The notes: generated by a model not told the origin, from the sequence alone. DNA of 64,000 nucleotides from Actinoplanes philippinensis (GCF_900113015.1 NZ_FONV01000022.1:1-64000); one strand, 5' to 3'; shown: positions 18,694 to 28,048, numbered from the stretch's first letter. Numbers and translations are program-made.

Positions 18694-19569
18694 GTGAGCA
18701 AGCGTCGCAAGTCCCGCGAAACCGCACCGAAGACGAAGGTGCGCGACATCTTCGTCGCCCGCCCGTTCGAGGGCCTGGCCGACGAGACGGAATGGATCGC
18801 TCTGCGCGAGCTGGTTCCGGCCGCGTCCGCGCCGCTGACCCTCAAACCGGAGATCGTCGAGGAGTACGGCGACCGCTCGGTCACCCTGTCGACGGTGCTG
18901 CCGATGGCGTGGCCGGCCATGTCCCGCCGCGACGGGAAGGTCTTCATCGGCCTGCAGCGGCACGTCCAGTCCGGGGACGTGTCCCGTGACCTGGCCGTGG
19001 CGATCCTGGGCGCACTGCAGACGGAGCCCGGCAACACGGTGTCGGTGCCCGCCCTGCCCGGCGAGGGCCTGCGCCTGCAGGACATCCTGGTCGACAGCCC
19101 GCTCGAGATCACCATGCACGAGGGCTTCGAGTACTGGCTGGACCCGGAGCAGATGCAGGACGCCACCGTGAAGGCGTCCCTGGAGCGGGCCAACGCCTCG
19201 ATCTACCCGACCGTGCGGCTGTCCTCGGCCAAGGCGGCGTACTGGTGCCGTGTCGCCCCGGACAAGAGCCACGTCCGCTGGGTGCTCGGCGAGCCGGAGG
19301 ACCAGGCGCTGAACGCGCTGTCCCGGCTGTCCGCCGCGGGCGACCTGCTGCTCGGCGAGGACACCAAGTTCGCCGGCATGTTCCGGGCGCACGGCCTGCT
19401 CGTCCCGGTGTGGGACGTGCCGGGTGAGCCGGAGGGCGCCGAGTTCGAGGCGGCGCTGGCCGACTTCGCCAAGCGCTACTCGGACATCCTCGCCGTCGAC
19501 GAGCCGCTGGACGCCGCTGCCCGCCGCGCCAAGCAGGGCCTGATCGGCCGCCAGCTCACGCTGCGTTGA
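18694..19569 (+). CDS. DUF5926 family protein
   Basis: 291 residues. A basic N-terminus (SKRRKSRETAPKTKVRDIFVARPFEGL) leads into a conserved soluble domain with LVPAASAPLTLKP and VLPMAWPAMSRRDGKVFIGLQ, and a C-terminal FAKRYSDILAVDEPLD. I recognise this as the actinobacterial DUF5926 family, which has no defined biochemical role. TACCCT at 18680-18685 ends 8 bp before the GTG start. It is monocistronic: its terminator hairpin separates it from the convergent arginine deiminase gene. Confidence 0.8.
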   Translation: MSKRRKSRETAPKTKVRDIFVARPFEGLADETEWIALRELVPAASAPLTLKPEIVEEYGDRSVTLSTVLPMAWPAMSRRDGKVFIGLQRHVQSGDVSRDLAVAILGALQTEPGNTVSVPALPGEGLRLQDILVDSPLEITMHEGFEYWLDPEQMQDATVKASLERANASIYPTVRLSSAKAAYWCRVAPDKSHVRWVLGEPEDQALNALSRLSAAGDLLLGEDTKFAGMFRAHGLLVPVWDVPGEPEGAEFEAALADFAKRYSDILAVDEPLDAAARRAKQGLIGRQLTLR

Positions 19570-19575
19570 TTTCGT

Positions 19576-19604
19576 GGGTACGGCCGGGTGCTCCGGCCGT
19601 ACCC
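19576..19604. terminator. Bidirectional hairpin terminator between convergent genes
   Basis: GGGTACGGCCGG (19576-19587) pairs perfectly with CCGGCCGTACCC (19593-19604) around a 5-base loop. It lies between the convergent DUF5926 and arcA stops and could serve both. Confidence 0.78.
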
Positions 19605-19623
19605 CGCGAACCGGTCTTGATCT

Positions 19624-20808
19624 TCATCGCAGTGGATCACGTTGGATGGGGCAGCTCATGCAGCGTGGCCCGCCGCGGCCCGAGCCCAGCTCGGATCCGC
19701 TGATCCGGACCACCTCGATGCCGGCCCGCTCCAGCTGGGCGTTGGTCTCGACGTTGCGTTCGTAGGCGACGCAGAGCCGGGGCGCGATGGCGAGGGTGTT
19801 GTTGCCGTCGTCCCACTGCTCCCGCTCGGCGGTGACCGGGTCCAGGCCGGTGTCGATGACCCGGAGCCGGTCGATGCCCATCGCGTCGGCGGCCGCCTCC
19901 AGGAACGGGCGCGGCGGCCGGACCCGCAGTTCGTCACCGTCGCCGGTGATCGTCCACGCCCGCAGGCTGTCGGCGAGATTCGGATACATCACCACGGCGT
20001 CGACGTCCACCATGGTGCAGACGGTGTCCAGGTGCATGGTGGCGCGTTCCTGCGCGATCGGCACGGCCAGCACGGTGTGCGCGAGGCCGGCCGCGATGAC
20101 CCGCTGGGCGAGCCGCTCGGCGCCGGCCGGGGTGGTCCGCTCGCCGACGCCGATGGCGAGCACCTCCGGCGCGAGGACCAGCACGTCACCGCCCTCGACG
20201 TGCTCCAGCGACGGGTCGAAGAGCAGCTCGGCGCCGGCGAACCGGGGATGGTGCCGGTAGATCGCGTGAGTGAGGGTGGTCTCCCGGCGGCGGGCCCGCA
20301 TCGCGAGGCTGGTGACCGCCACCCGGTCGCGCACCCACACCGACGAGTCACGGGTGAACAGCAGGTTGGGCAGCGGATCGATGACGAACTCGTGCCGGTC
20401 CATCATCTCGTAGACCAGACCGCCACTCGACTTGATCTCCTCGTGGGCCAGGCCGGCGACCAGGATCTCACCCAGTCGGCCGGGCTCCTGATCGGCCAGA
20501 TAGCCGGCGACGACCGCACGCAGCGAGTCACCGAGCCGGCGGGCGGACAGGACACCGGCGGTCAGCTCGGCCCGCGCCTCGGGCAGCGTGAGGGTCTCGG
20601 CGAGCAGGTCGGCGAGGTAGAGCACCTCGACCCCACGACTCCGGAGCGCCTCGGCGAAGGCGTCGTGCTCCTCCTGTGCCCGGCTCACCCATGGAATTCC
20701 ATCGAAAAGGAGCGAATCGTTGTTCCGTGGTGTGAGCCGTGCGAGTTCCCCTGACGGACGGTGCAGCAGTACGGTACGGAGGCGGCTGACTTCACTGTCG
20801 ACGTACAC
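19624..20808 (-). CDS. arcA: Arginine deiminase
   Basis: 394-residue cytoplasmic enzyme hydrolysing L-arginine to citrulline and ammonia. Family motifs in order: [18 protein letters not shown] near the N-terminus, [35 protein letters not shown] with the catalytic His, [11 protein letters not shown], and the catalytic Cys in [10 protein letters not shown] near the C-terminus. Length is typical (about 400-410). No ornithine carbamoyltransferase, carbamate kinase or antiporter is adjacent, so this is an orphan deiminase rather than a full ADI operon. TAACGT (20821-20816) ends 7 bp before the GTG start. Confidence 0.95.
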   Translation of the reverse strand: MYVDSEVSRLRTVLLHRPSGELARLTPRNNDSLLFDGIPWVSRAQEEHDAFAEALRSRGVEVLYLADLLAETLTLPEARAELTAGVLSARRLGDSLRAVVAGYLADQEPGRLGEILVAGLAHEEIKSSGGLVYEMMDRHEFVIDPLPNLLFTRDSSVWVRDRVAVTSLAMRARRRETTLTHAIYRHHPRFAGAELLFDPSLEHVEGGDVLVLAPEVLAIGVGERTTPAGAERLAQRVIAAGLAHTVLAVPIAQERATMHLDTVCTMVDVDAVVMYPNLADSLRAWTITGDGDELRVRPPRPFLEAAADAMGIDRLRVIDTGLDPVTAEREQWDDGNNTLAIAPRLCVAYERNVETNAQLERAGIEVVRISGSELGSGRGGPRCMSCPIQRDPLR

Positions 20809-20815
20809 ACGCCAG

Positions 20816-20821
20816 ACGTTA
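20816..20821 (-). promoter_or_regulatory. Probable -10 element of arcA
   Basis: TAACGT on the minus strand ends 7 bp before the arcA GTG, with no ribosome-binding site between, consistent with leaderless transcription. The rest of the 260-bp gap to the next gene holds GGTGCA/TGCACC (20910-20923) but no other clear element. Confidence 0.45.
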
Positions 20822-21068
20822 GTCCGTACCGAGCGCTATCGGGCCGTGACGTTGTGACTAGATCTTGGGACGGCCATGCATCGGCAGAGGGCGGGCGATA
20901 GCTTGGGAAGGTGCACATGCACCATCCGAAAGAAGATGTTGTCGTGAATGCGGCATTCATCCATACTCATTCCCCTTTCTTTCCCACCCACCGCCCTGTT
21001 CCGTAGGGACGCGAGCACGTACGGTAGTTGGAAAAGAGAGCCCGATTGACCTTTTGCCGGAGGTCGCA

Positions 21069-21785
21069 GTGACTGTCTTCCCCGCCCGCCCCGCGCTGCC
21101 CATGCCGTCACAAACGTCCACAGCCGTGGACCGAAGGCATCCGTCCTCTCTCGTGGACGAGCCGCCGCGCATCATCACACCCACCGAGTGGGCGCGCCGC
21201 CGTCGCGCCGAGCGTGGCGTCCGCCGCCTCGAGGCCGCCGGAGCCCGCGCTCTCACCAGGCTCGACCGTCTCGGGCCCAACTGGCACATCGTGGACTGGC
21301 CGCGGACCGATGTCTCGCAGGCCTACTACGAGCCCAACCCGGCCGACGAGCGTGCCGGATTCCTCGCGATCGGCCCCGGCGGCGTCTACGCCGTCACCGT
21401 GGTCGACCACGGCCGGTCCCGCGTCCTGATCGCCGGAGACGTGGTCCAGATCAACGGGAAGCGCCCGGAGTACGTGGTGGAGGCCCGCAAGGACGCCCGC
21501 CGTGCCGCCAAGGCGCTCACCTCCGTGGTCGGGCTCAACGTGCCGGTGACCGCCGTGCTCACCTTCGTGGGCAACGGCGTGATCAGCGTCCACGGCCTGC
21601 CCAAGGACTGCCTCGTCTCCACCGACAAGGAGCTCGACCGCCTGCTCATCGCCGGTGGCGCCAAGATCTCCCCGTCCACGGCGAACAAGCTGTCCGCCGT
21701 CGCCCACCATCCGGGCACCTGGTCGAACTACTCTTCGTACAGCAACGGACAGACGGCCGCTGACAAGCGGCTGAGCCGCCGGTAA
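21069..21785 (+). CDS. NERD-like (nuclease-related) domain protein
   Basis: 238 residues. GTG 21069 has GGAGG 5 bp upstream; longer frames lie in the arcA promoter region. After a ~50-residue disordered N-terminus, a basic helix (TEWARRRRAERGVRRLEAAGARAL) precedes a domain with GFLAIGPGGVYAVTVVD, DAPRRAAKAL-like helices and VPVTAVLTFVGNGVISVHGLP. This resembles the NERD/restriction-endonuclease-like fold, though the usual catalytic Asp/Glu-x-Lys is not obvious. It is a common actinobacterial protein without an assigned function. It is followed by a strong hairpin. Confidence 0.7.
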   Translation: MTVFPARPALPMPSQTSTAVDRRHPSSLVDEPPRIITPTEWARRRRAERGVRRLEAAGARALTRLDRLGPNWHIVDWPRTDVSQAYYEPNPADERAGFLAIGPGGVYAVTVVDHGRSRVLIAGDVVQINGKRPEYVVEARKDARRAAKALTSVVGLNVPVTAVLTFVGNGVISVHGLPKDCLVSTDKELDRLLIAGGAKISPSTANKLSAVAHHPGTWSNYSSYSNGQTAADKRLSRR

Positions 21786-21800
21786 CGTTCCTTGCGACGC

Positions 21801-21836
21801 CATCGCGGGCCGGCGTTCTGCGCCGGCCCTGCGATG
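21801..21836. terminator. Hairpin terminator
   Basis: CATCGC plus GGGCCGGCG (21801-21815) pairs with CGCCGGCCC and GCGATG (21821-21836), with a 5-base loop and one bulged T, giving about 15 bp of stem just downstream of the NERD-like gene. Confidence 0.7.
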
Positions 21837-21859
21837 TGAAGAGGAGCGAGGAGGAGCCG

Positions 21860-22321
21860 GTGGCGCATGTTGAGCTCTCCCTCTCGGGAGCGTTCGTCCC
21901 CCAGGCCCGGACACCGTCGGAGGCCGAGTTCATCACCAGCGTCGAGCGCTGGACGATGACGGTCGCGGCGGCCGACGAGCCCTGCCTGGTGATCGACGTC
22001 GAGGGCTCGATAGTCGCGGTGTCCCCATCCGGGAGCGAGTTGCTCGGCCTGGGCAAGCCCGCCGACGCGGTCGGCCGCCGGCTGAACGCCGCGGTGCACC
22101 TCATCGACTTCACCGCGGGCGCCGGCCGCTTGGAGGACCCGGAGGCGGAGAACATCCCGCCACTGCTCGCCCTGCGCAGTGAGCGGCTGGCCCGTGGCCT
22201 GATCCGGGTCGTCCCGGGCGAGGGTGAGGCCCCGCTGACCGTCGACGCGATCTCGACTCCGCTGATGGCCGGCGACCGGGTCGGCGGGACACTGACCTTC
22301 CTGTCCCCGGTACGGTACTGA
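21860..22321 (+). CDS. Small PAS-domain protein
   Basis: 153 residues. GTG 21860 has GAGGAGGAG about 5 bp upstream, better placed than the in-frame ATG at 21836, which sits in the terminator hairpin. The core SVERWTMTVAAADEPCLVIDVEGSIVAVSPSGSELLGL is PAS-like, with a second half ending DRVGGTLTFLSPV. No output domain is fused, so it probably works through partner proteins. No cofactor residues can be assigned. Confidence 0.75.
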   Translation: MAHVELSLSGAFVPQARTPSEAEFITSVERWTMTVAAADEPCLVIDVEGSIVAVSPSGSELLGLGKPADAVGRRLNAAVHLIDFTAGAGRLEDPEAENIPPLLALRSERLARGLIRVVPGEGEAPLTVDAISTPLMAGDRVGGTLTFLSPVRY

Positions 22322-22369
22322 CGTCCCTTTTGTTCCGTACGGTGTGTCCTTTGCCGCACGTGGCAACCG

Positions 22370-22398
22370 TTGGACGTTACAGATCCGCAACGTAGTCT
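22370..22398 (+). promoter_or_regulatory. Promoter for ACT-domain gene (leaderless)
   Basis: TTGGAC (22370-22375), a 17-bp spacer and TAGTCT (22393-22398) make a well-spaced housekeeping-type promoter. The -10 box ends 6 bp before the ATG at 22405, so the transcript should begin at or next to the start codon. Confidence 0.6.
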
Positions 22399-22404
22399 GC
22401 GAAC

Positions 22405-22791
22405 ATGCTCGATCTAGACCTGTTACCGGGTGAATACGCGGTGTGTCGGCTTCCGGCCGGTTCCACCCTGCCCGCCTCGCTGACCGCAGGTCCGGACGAC
22501 AAGAGCGTCATCTCGGTGACGTGGGGTGTCGACGAGCTCTCGGTCATCTGCCCCAACGACCGGGTGCCGGCGGACGCGGAGGTCGACACGGCGTGGCGAT
22601 GTCTGCGCGTGGCCGACCTCACGCTGGCCATGACCGGCGTGCTCGCGTCTCTGGTCGGGCCGCTCGCCGAGGCTCGGGTCAACATCGTCACCTTCTCGAC
22701 CTTCGACACCGACTATCTGCTCGTGCCGACGGTGCGGCTGACCGAGGCGGTCAACACGTTGACCGCGGCCGGGCACCGGATCGCCAGCTGA
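22405..22791 (+). CDS. ACT-domain protein
   Basis: 128 residues. It appears to contain two tandem ACT-like units: the N-terminal part has YAVCRLPAGSTLP and SVISVTWGVDELSVICP. The C-terminal part has GVLASLVGPLAEARVNIVTFSTFDTDYLLVP, which is the ligand-binding ACT pattern of ACT_7/CASTOR-type proteins. Such proteins sense amino acids. Prephenate dehydratase lies two genes downstream, but no direct link is visible. Confidence 0.83.
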   Translation: MLDLDLLPGEYAVCRLPAGSTLPASLTAGPDDKSVISVTWGVDELSVICPNDRVPADAEVDTAWRCLRVADLTLAMTGVLASLVGPLAEARVNIVTFSTFDTDYLLVPTVRLTEAVNTLTAAGHRIAS

Positions 22792-22815
22792 CGATTTCGC
22801 TCCTACCATGAGCGC

Positions 22816-23391
22816 GTGTCCCCCCGCACACGTCTGCTCCCGCTGGCCGCCGGCCTGCTGCTGCTGAGTGCCTGCGGCGCCCCGCCCGAGGAACTGCCGG
22901 CCTCGCCGCCGCTGCCGCGCGCCGGTGGCAGCCTGCCCGCGGGCAGCGTCCCGGCCGGTGGCCTGCCGCCGCCGTCGATCTACTCACCGCCGCCGGTGGC
23001 CACCCCGTCGTACCCGTATCCGACGAGCACGTACACGTATCCGACACCCCCGACGGTCCGGCCGACGACCACACCGCCGACCACCACGACCGGGCCGACG
23101 CCGTCCTACGCTCCCCGCTGCTCCGGGGAGCCGACCGCCGCGCAGATCGTCACCCTGGCCGAGAGCAGTCCCGCCGTGCCGGACGAGAACGTCAGCGTGC
23201 TGGACGGGCCGTATTGTGCGAGCGGCTGGAGCTTCGCCACGGTCGGGATGACCGGGGCCGAGCCGCTGTTCGTGGTCGCCACCGGCACCGGGGCGACGCT
23301 CACGCTGGTCACCGTGGGCACCGACGTGTGCAACCCGACGGTGAAGACGCGTGCGCCCGCCGGGATCAGGGCGATGGCCTGCGGTTCCTGA
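22816..23391 (+). CDS. Proline-rich putative lipoprotein
   Basis: 191 residues from GTG 22816. A hydrophobic signal (PLAAGLLLLSACGAPP) carries a lipobox with Cys about residue 22. A ~75-residue Pro/Ser/Thr-rich linker follows, then a C-terminal domain (about 97-191) with four cysteines including RCSGEP, YCASGW, VCNPT and ACGS. The layout suggests a membrane-anchored extracytoplasmic domain on a wall-spanning stalk. TACCAT at 22804-22809 ends 6 bp before the start. Family not recognised. Confidence 0.75.
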   Translation: MSPRTRLLPLAAGLLLLSACGAPPEELPASPPLPRAGGSLPAGSVPAGGLPPPSIYSPPPVATPSYPYPTSTYTYPTPPTVRPTTTPPTTTTGPTPSYAPRCSGEPTAAQIVTLAESSPAVPDENVSVLDGPYCASGWSFATVGMTGAEPLFVVATGTGATLTLVTVGTDVCNPTVKTRAPAGIRAMACGS

Positions 23392-23423
23392 GGTCGACCG
23401 GACTCTCGGGACCGCCGGTTGAC

Positions 23424-23429
23424 TAGACT
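23424..23429 (+). promoter_or_regulatory. Probable -10 element of pheA
   Basis: TAGACT ends 7 bp before ATG 23437 with no ribosome-binding site between. It supports that ATG over the TTG at 23419, which would overlap the element. Confidence 0.5.
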
Positions 23430-23436
23430 TCCGGGA

Positions 23437-24378
23437 ATGCCCGGTACGCCGCCCACGCGCTTCGCCTACCTCGGTCCCGAGGGCACCTTCACCGAAGCGG
23501 CCCTGCGCACCATTCCCGCGGCTGAGCGCGGTGTCCGTACCCCCGCGCGCAGTGTTCCCGAGGCCCTCGAGGCGGTCCGGGCCGGCGAGGCCGACGCCGC
23601 GCTCGTCCCCCTGGAGAATTCGGTGGGCGGCGCCGTCCCGGTCACCCTCGACGAGCTGATCACCGGCAGCCCGCTGATGATCACGCGGGAGGTGCTGCTG
23701 CCCGTCGAGTTCGTGCTCGCCGCCCGCGCCCTGACGCCCCTCGCCGCGATCCGCTCGGTCGCCGCGCACCCGCAGGCGTCCGCCCAGTGCCGGCGCTGGC
23801 TGCAGGCCAACGTGCCGGACGCGATCGTCGTCGACGTGCTCTCCAACGCGGCGGCGGCGATCAGCGCGGCCGCCGGCGAGCACGACGCGGCCCTGTGCGC
23901 GCCGATCGGGGTGGGCCGTAACAATCTGACCGTGCTGGCCGAGAAGGTGGCCGACCGCGCCGAGGCGGTCACCCGCTTCGCCCTGCTCACCCGGCCAGGG
24001 CCGCCGACCACGCCGACCGGCGACGACGTCACCTCGCTGGCCGTGTCGATCCGGCACGACCAGGTCGGCGCGCTCCTCGCGGTGCTCACCGAGCTGGCCG
24101 TGCGCGGTGTCAACCTGTCCCGGATCGAGTCCCGGCCGACCGGGGAGCAGCTGGGGACGTATGTCTTCTTCCTCGACTGCACCGGGCACGTGGCCGAGGC
24201 CCGCGTCGGCGAGGCCCTGCAGGGCCTGCGGCGTATCTGCGCGGAGGTCCGGTTCCTCGGCAGTTACCCGAAGCACCGCCTCCAGCCGGAGCCACCGGTG
24301 CCGGCGCCGCCGGGCCTGTCCGACCGCGACTTCGCCGACTCGGCGGCCTGGCTGGAGGGCCTGCGCACCGGAGGCTAA
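23437..24378 (+). CDS. pheA: Prephenate dehydratase
   Basis: 313-residue enzyme converting prephenate to phenylpyruvate in phenylalanine synthesis. RFAYLGPEGTFTEAAL, ALVPLENSVGGAVP and ENLTVLAEK-like (RNNLTVLAEKVADRAEAVTRFALL, with the conserved TRF triad) mark the catalytic domain (about 1-185). The regulatory ACT domain follows, with DQVGALLAVLTELAVRGVNLSRIESRPT, indicating feedback control by phenylalanine. Length is normal for the monofunctional form. A short C-terminal tail extends past the ACT domain. Confidence 0.96.
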   Translation: MPGTPPTRFAYLGPEGTFTEAALRTIPAAERGVRTPARSVPEALEAVRAGEADAALVPLENSVGGAVPVTLDELITGSPLMITREVLLPVEFVLAARALTPLAAIRSVAAHPQASAQCRRWLQANVPDAIVVDVLSNAAAAISAAAGEHDAALCAPIGVGRNNLTVLAEKVADRAEAVTRFALLTRPGPPTTPTGDDVTSLAVSIRHDQVGALLAVLTELAVRGVNLSRIESRPTGEQLGTYVFFLDCTGHVAEARVGEALQGLRRICAEVRFLGSYPKHRLQPEPPVPAPPGLSDRDFADSAAWLEGLRTGG

Positions 24379-24384
24379 GGGACC

Positions 24385-25122
24385 CTAGTCGTCGAAGAGG
24401 TCGCCCAGGATGCTGCCGCCGCCACCGGACTTCTTCTCGGCCACGCGGACCAGGCCGCCGGGCGGCTCCTCGGACGGCTGGACGATGACGAAGCCCTGAC
24501 CGGCGAAACTCATCGTGAAACGCTCGCCGGTGCTGCGGCCCAGCAGGGTGCCGAGGTTGAACTGCTCGGCCTTGTGGAAACCCGTCTGCAGGCTCGCCGA
24601 CCACGCGATGGCGGCCTGTGGGTCGACGTAGGTGGGCTGGTCGACGTTGAGCACCACGGGCGTGCCCCGGGTGGTGACCGCGATCCGGCCGTGCCCGCTG
24701 AAGACGCAGTTGAACAGGCCGGCGCTGGAGAACATGCCGGCGCCCTGGACCATCCTGATGTCGTAGTTGAGCGTCGAGTCGAAGGCCAGCACGTTCGCCC
24801 CGTTGATGGAGAGGGCGTCGCCGGGCTCCAGGTCGATCAGGTGGATGTCGGCCGCGTTCTCGGCGAGGAAGACGTCGCCGTTGCCGCGGATCCGCATCAG
24901 CGGGACACCCTCGCCGGTCAGTTTCTGCTTGAGGAACTTCCCGAGGCCGCCGGAGCCGAGCGCCTCGAACGTCACCTGCCCCTGGTAGGCGACCATCGAC
25001 CCGGTCCGGGCCAGGAATTCACCGTTCAGCTCGGCCTTGAGGAGCTTGGAGTTCTGCAGCCGCAGACCCGGCTGGCTGTGCTCTTTCTCCAAGTTGTCAG
25101 CTGAGAAGAGTTCGCTGCGCAT
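24385..25122 (-). CDS. AIM24 family protein
   Basis: 245 residues from ATG 25122. Beta-rich AIM24/TRAP-like sequence: LLKAELNGEFLARTGSMVAYQG, RIRGNGDVFLAENAADIHLIDLEPGDALSINGANVLAFDSTL, and the C-terminal GERFTMSFAGQGFVIVQPSEEP followed by a Gly/Ser tail. Bacterial members have no firm biochemical role. TACCCT (25135-25130) ends 7 bp before this ATG, favouring it over the upstream frame to 25149. It converges on pheA with only 6 bp between the stops. Confidence 0.9.
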   Translation of the reverse strand: MRSELFSADNLEKEHSQPGLRLQNSKLLKAELNGEFLARTGSMVAYQGQVTFEALGSGGLGKFLKQKLTGEGVPLMRIRGNGDVFLAENAADIHLIDLEPGDALSINGANVLAFDSTLNYDIRMVQGAGMFSSAGLFNCVFSGHGRIAVTTRGTPVVLNVDQPTYVDPQAAIAWSASLQTGFHKAEQFNLGTLLGRSTGERFTMSFAGQGFVIVQPSEEPPGGLVRVAEKKSGGGGSILGDLFDD

Positions 25123-25129
25123 GCCGTCG

Positions 25130-25135
25130 AGGGTA
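25130..25135 (-). promoter_or_regulatory. Probable -10 element of the AIM24 gene
   Basis: TACCCT on the minus strand ends 7 bp before the chosen ATG at 25122 and would lie inside the coding region if the longer frame were used, so it decides the start. Confidence 0.45.
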
Positions 25136-25164
25136 GGACCGCCCGACAAGCACGGGCGCCGGAA

Positions 25165-25518
25165 TCAGCCCCAGCCGAGGTCGTGCAGACGCTGGTCGTC
25201 GATGCCGAAATGGTGGGCGATCTCGTGGACGACAGTCACGGCCACCTCGTCGACCACGTCCTCCTCGGAGTCGCACATCTTGAGCGTGGGCAGCCGGAAG
25301 ATGGTGATCCGGTCGGGCAGCGCGCCGGCGTAGTCCCAGCCGCGATCGGTCAGCGCGGTCCCCTCATACAGCCCGAGAAGGTCGTCGCCACCGCCCGGCG
25401 GCAGATCCTCGACCAGGAAGACCACGTTGTTCATGAGCGACATCAGCTCGACGGGCACCTCGTCGAGCGCCTCGCCCACCAACTCCTCGAAGCGTTCAGG
25501 ACTCATATCGACCGGCAC
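25165..25518 (-). CDS. Zincin-like metallopeptidase family protein
   Basis: 117 residues starting PVDMSPERFEELVGEALDEVP. The HEXXH zinc motif is in TVVHEIAHHFGIDDQRLHDLGW near the C-terminus, with the downstream Asp as a possible third ligand. DRITIFRLPTL precedes it. This is the small DUF1025-type metallopeptidase common in actinobacteria, whose substrates are unknown. GTG 25518 is preferred over the frame up to 25551 because the extra residues look non-coding; an internal ATG at 25506 is also possible. Confidence 0.88.
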   Translation of the reverse strand: MPVDMSPERFEELVGEALDEVPVELMSLMNNVVFLVEDLPPGGGDDLLGLYEGTALTDRGWDYAGALPDRITIFRLPTLKMCDSEEDVVDEVAVTVVHEIAHHFGIDDQRLHDLGWG

Positions 25519-25573
25519 ACAACCATTGTGCCCGGGTCCCGGCGCGGCCACTCCCGGCCGCGCCGGGCGAGGG

Positions 25574-26002
25574 TCAGGCGAGCTTCGCGACCAGGCTGAT
25601 CTCGGCGCCCGGCTTCAGCAGCCGCGAGATCGGGCAGTTCTCCTTGGCCGCCTCGGCGAGCTCCTGGAACTGTGCGTCGTCGATGCCGGGGACATCGCCG
25701 ACGGTCTCCAGGTCGATGCGGGAGACGCCGAACCCGGCGTCGGTCTTGTCCAGGTGGACCTTCGCCACGGTCTCCACCGAGGTCGGCGTGAAGCCGGCGT
25801 CGGCGAGGCCCTTGGAGAAGGCCATCGAGTAGCAGCCGGCGTGCGCGGCCGCGATCAGTTCCTCGGGGTTGGTCCCCTCGCCCTCCTCGAAACGCGACTT
25901 GAACGAGTAGGCGCCGGAGAGGCCACCCTTGCCGGTCTTGACGGTGCCGGAACCCTCGGTGAGGTTCCCTTCCCAGCGGGCTGAAGAAGAACGAATAGGC
26001 AT
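25574..26002 (-). CDS. OsmC/Ohr-family organic hydroperoxide reductase
   Basis: 142 residues, the normal OsmC length. The two redox cysteines are in AAHAGCYSMAF and AKENCPISRLL. SSARWEGNLTEGSGTVKT opens the protein as in OsmC. It reduces organic hydroperoxides with a thiol cofactor. TAGCGT (26015-26010) ends 7 bp before the ATG, again consistent with a leaderless transcript. No OhrR regulator is adjacent; it stands alone between the zincin and a divergent membrane protein. Confidence 0.94.
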   Translation of the reverse strand: MPIRSSSARWEGNLTEGSGTVKTGKGGLSGAYSFKSRFEEGEGTNPEELIAAAHAGCYSMAFSKGLADAGFTPTSVETVAKVHLDKTDAGFGVSRIDLETVGDVPGIDDAQFQELAEAAKENCPISRLLKPGAEISLVAKLA

Positions 26003-26061
26003 GTGCAGAACGCTATCCGATATGCCGCCCGTTGGTTCGCAGACCGGGCCAGGGGTTCATC

Positions 26062-26739
26062 ATGGACGGCATGGAGGAGTCGGTCATCGCTTTCGGCGGC
26101 ACGGAGAAACCCCGGCGGGCGATCTTTCGTGACCTGGGGCGAGACCGGCGGCTGCCGTGGCTGGCCGCCGGTCTCGGCGGGGTCGCGGCCTTCGGCTCGC
26201 TGGTCTCCGAGTGGCAGGCGACGACGGTCAAATACATGAACGTCGTGAGCACCGAGGGCGAGACGCTCGCCGAGGACCGGGTGCTCACGGCCGACCTGAT
26301 GTCCCTCGGCCCGATGGGGGCCGGCTATCTGGCCGGGTTGCTGCTCCTGGCGGTGGCGGTCGCGCTCACCCTGTCCGGTCCGGCGCCCGGCCGGGCGTAC
26401 GCGAGGGTCGCCGGTTTCGCTGTCGGCGGCGTCCTGCTCGCGCTGGTCCTCTCGCTGACGCACCGGTTGAGCGGCGCCAGTCTGCAGCTCGCGGACCCGT
26501 TCGGGTTCGTCGAGTCGTCCGGCGTGGAGGTGGTTCGGATCACGCTCGGCCGGGGCCTGTGGTGCGCGGCGGCTGCCGCCGGTCTCGCGCTCGGCGCGCT
26601 CGGCATGTCCGCGCGGTCCCTTCCGGCCTACCGGGAGCCGCCGGCCACCGTGGCCGATGACGTGCTGGAGATGACCATCACACCGGCCACGCCGTTCGCG
26701 GGCCACCCCGGTGAGCTGGACCAGCCGCACCGATCGTGA
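26062..26739 (+). CDS. Uncharacterised four-helix membrane protein
   Basis: 225 residues from ATG 26062, which has AGGGG about 6 bp upstream. Four hydrophobic segments (roughly residues 34-52, 87-110, 120-142 and 168-190) are linked by a first extracytoplasmic loop containing [25 protein letters not shown]. The C-terminal ~35 residues are soluble and acidic. Family not recognised. It lies upstream of serS in the same orientation but with a separate promoter-like element between them. Confidence 0.75.
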   Translation: MDGMEESVIAFGGTEKPRRAIFRDLGRDRRLPWLAAGLGGVAAFGSLVSEWQATTVKYMNVVSTEGETLAEDRVLTADLMSLGPMGAGYLAGLLLLAVAVALTLSGPAPGRAYARVAGFAVGGVLLALVLSLTHRLSGASLQLADPFGFVESSGVEVVRITLGRGLWCAAAAAGLALGALGMSARSLPAYREPPATVADDVLEMTITPATPFAGHPGELDQPHRS

Positions 26740-26780
26740 CACCGGGGGATATCCGGGTGATGACCGGACCCGGACGCCGG

Positions 26781-26786
26781 TAGGCT
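26781..26786 (+). promoter_or_regulatory. Probable -10 element of serS
   Basis: TAGGCT ends 8 bp before the serS GTG at 26795 with no ribosome-binding site. It supports that start over the upstream frame beginning at 26711. Confidence 0.45.
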
Positions 26787-26794
26787 CGACAACC

Positions 26795-28048
26795 GTGATT
26801 GACCTGCGTCTGCTTCGTGAAGACCCCGACCTGATCCGCGCCAGCCAGCGGCTGCGCGGTGAGTCCACCGAGCTCGTGGATGCTCTGCTGAGTGCCGACG
26901 AGGAGCGCCGGGCCGCCACCCAGCGGTTCGAGACCGTCCGGGCCGAGCAGAAGTCCATCGGCAAGGAGGTCGCGAAGGCTTCCGGGGACGAGCGGGCGGC
27001 GCTGCTTGCCCGTACCAAGGATCTCGCCGTTGAAGTGAAGGCGGCCGAGGCCGCCGCGAGCGAGGCGGAGCAGGCCCTGCGGCGGGCACACCTCACCGTG
27101 TCGAACGTGGTGGAGGGCGCGCCGCCCGGGGGCGAGGACGACTTCGTCGTGCTCCGCGAGGTCGGCGACATCCCGCGGATCGACAACCCGAAAGACCACC
27201 TGGAGATCGGCGAGGCGCTGCGCGCGATCGACACCGAGCGTGGCGCGAAGGTGTCCGGGTCGCGCTTCTACTTCCTGACCGGGGTGGGCGCGCTGCTCCA
27301 GCTCGGCATGCTGCAGCTGGCCATCCAACAGGCGGTCGAGCACGGGTTCATCCCGTCGATCACGCCGACCCTGGTGCGCCCCGAGTCGATGGAGGGCACC
27401 GGTTACCTGGGCGCCCACGCCAGTGAGGTCTACCGGCTGGAGGCCGACGACCTCTACCTGGTCGGCACGTCGGAGGTAGCGCTCGCGGCGTACCACTCGA
27501 ACGAGATCCTCGACCTGGACGGGCCGCGCCGCTACGCCGGCTGGTCGTCGTGTTACCGCCGGGAAGCCGGGTCGCACGGCAAGGACGTGCGGGGCATCCT
27601 GCGCGTGCACCAGTTCGACAAGGTGGAGATGTTCTCGTTCTGCCGCCCGGAGGACGCCGCCGAGGAGCACCAGCGCCTGCTCGCCATGGAGGAGGAGATG
27701 CTGGCCAAGGTCGAAATCCCATACCGGGTGATCGACGTGGCGGCCGGCGACCTCGGGTCGAGCGCGGTCCGCAAGTTCGACTGTGAGGCGTGGGTGCCGT
27801 CGCAGCAGCGGTATCGGGAGGTCACCTCGACGTCGAACACCACCACGTTCCAGGCCCGGCGCCTCAACGTGCGGTACCGGGACGAGAACGGCAAGCCGCA
27901 GACCGCCGCGACCCTCAACGGGACCCTCGCGACGACCCGCTGGCTGATCCCGATCCTGGAGAACCACCAGCAGCCGGACGGGTCGGTGCGGGTGCCCAAG
28001 GCGCTCCAGCCGTTCCTCGGCGGCCGGGACGTGCTCGAACCGGCTTAA
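26795..28048 (+). CDS. serS: Seryl-tRNA synthetase
   Basis: 417-residue class II synthetase charging tRNA-Ser. The N-terminal coiled-coil arm (about residues 25-100) has the [23 protein letters not shown] and [16 protein letters not shown] helices. The core carries motif 2 ([32 protein letters not shown]), the [19 protein letters not shown] segment, and motif 3 ([19 protein letters not shown]). Length is normal. No tRNA gene or T-box leader is seen next to it. A 15-bp hairpin follows the stop. Confidence 0.97.
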   Translation: MIDLRLLREDPDLIRASQRLRGESTELVDALLSADEERRAATQRFETVRAEQKSIGKEVAKASGDERAALLARTKDLAVEVKAAEAAASEAEQALRRAHLTVSNVVEGAPPGGEDDFVVLREVGDIPRIDNPKDHLEIGEALRAIDTERGAKVSGSRFYFLTGVGALLQLGMLQLAIQQAVEHGFIPSITPTLVRPESMEGTGYLGAHASEVYRLEADDLYLVGTSEVALAAYHSNEILDLDGPRRYAGWSSCYRREAGSHGKDVRGILRVHQFDKVEMFSFCRPEDAAEEHQRLLAMEEEMLAKVEIPYRVIDVAAGDLGSSAVRKFDCEAWVPSQQRYREVTSTSNTTTFQARRLNVRYRDENGKPQTAATLNGTLATTRWLIPILENHQQPDGSVRVPKALQPFLGGRDVLEPA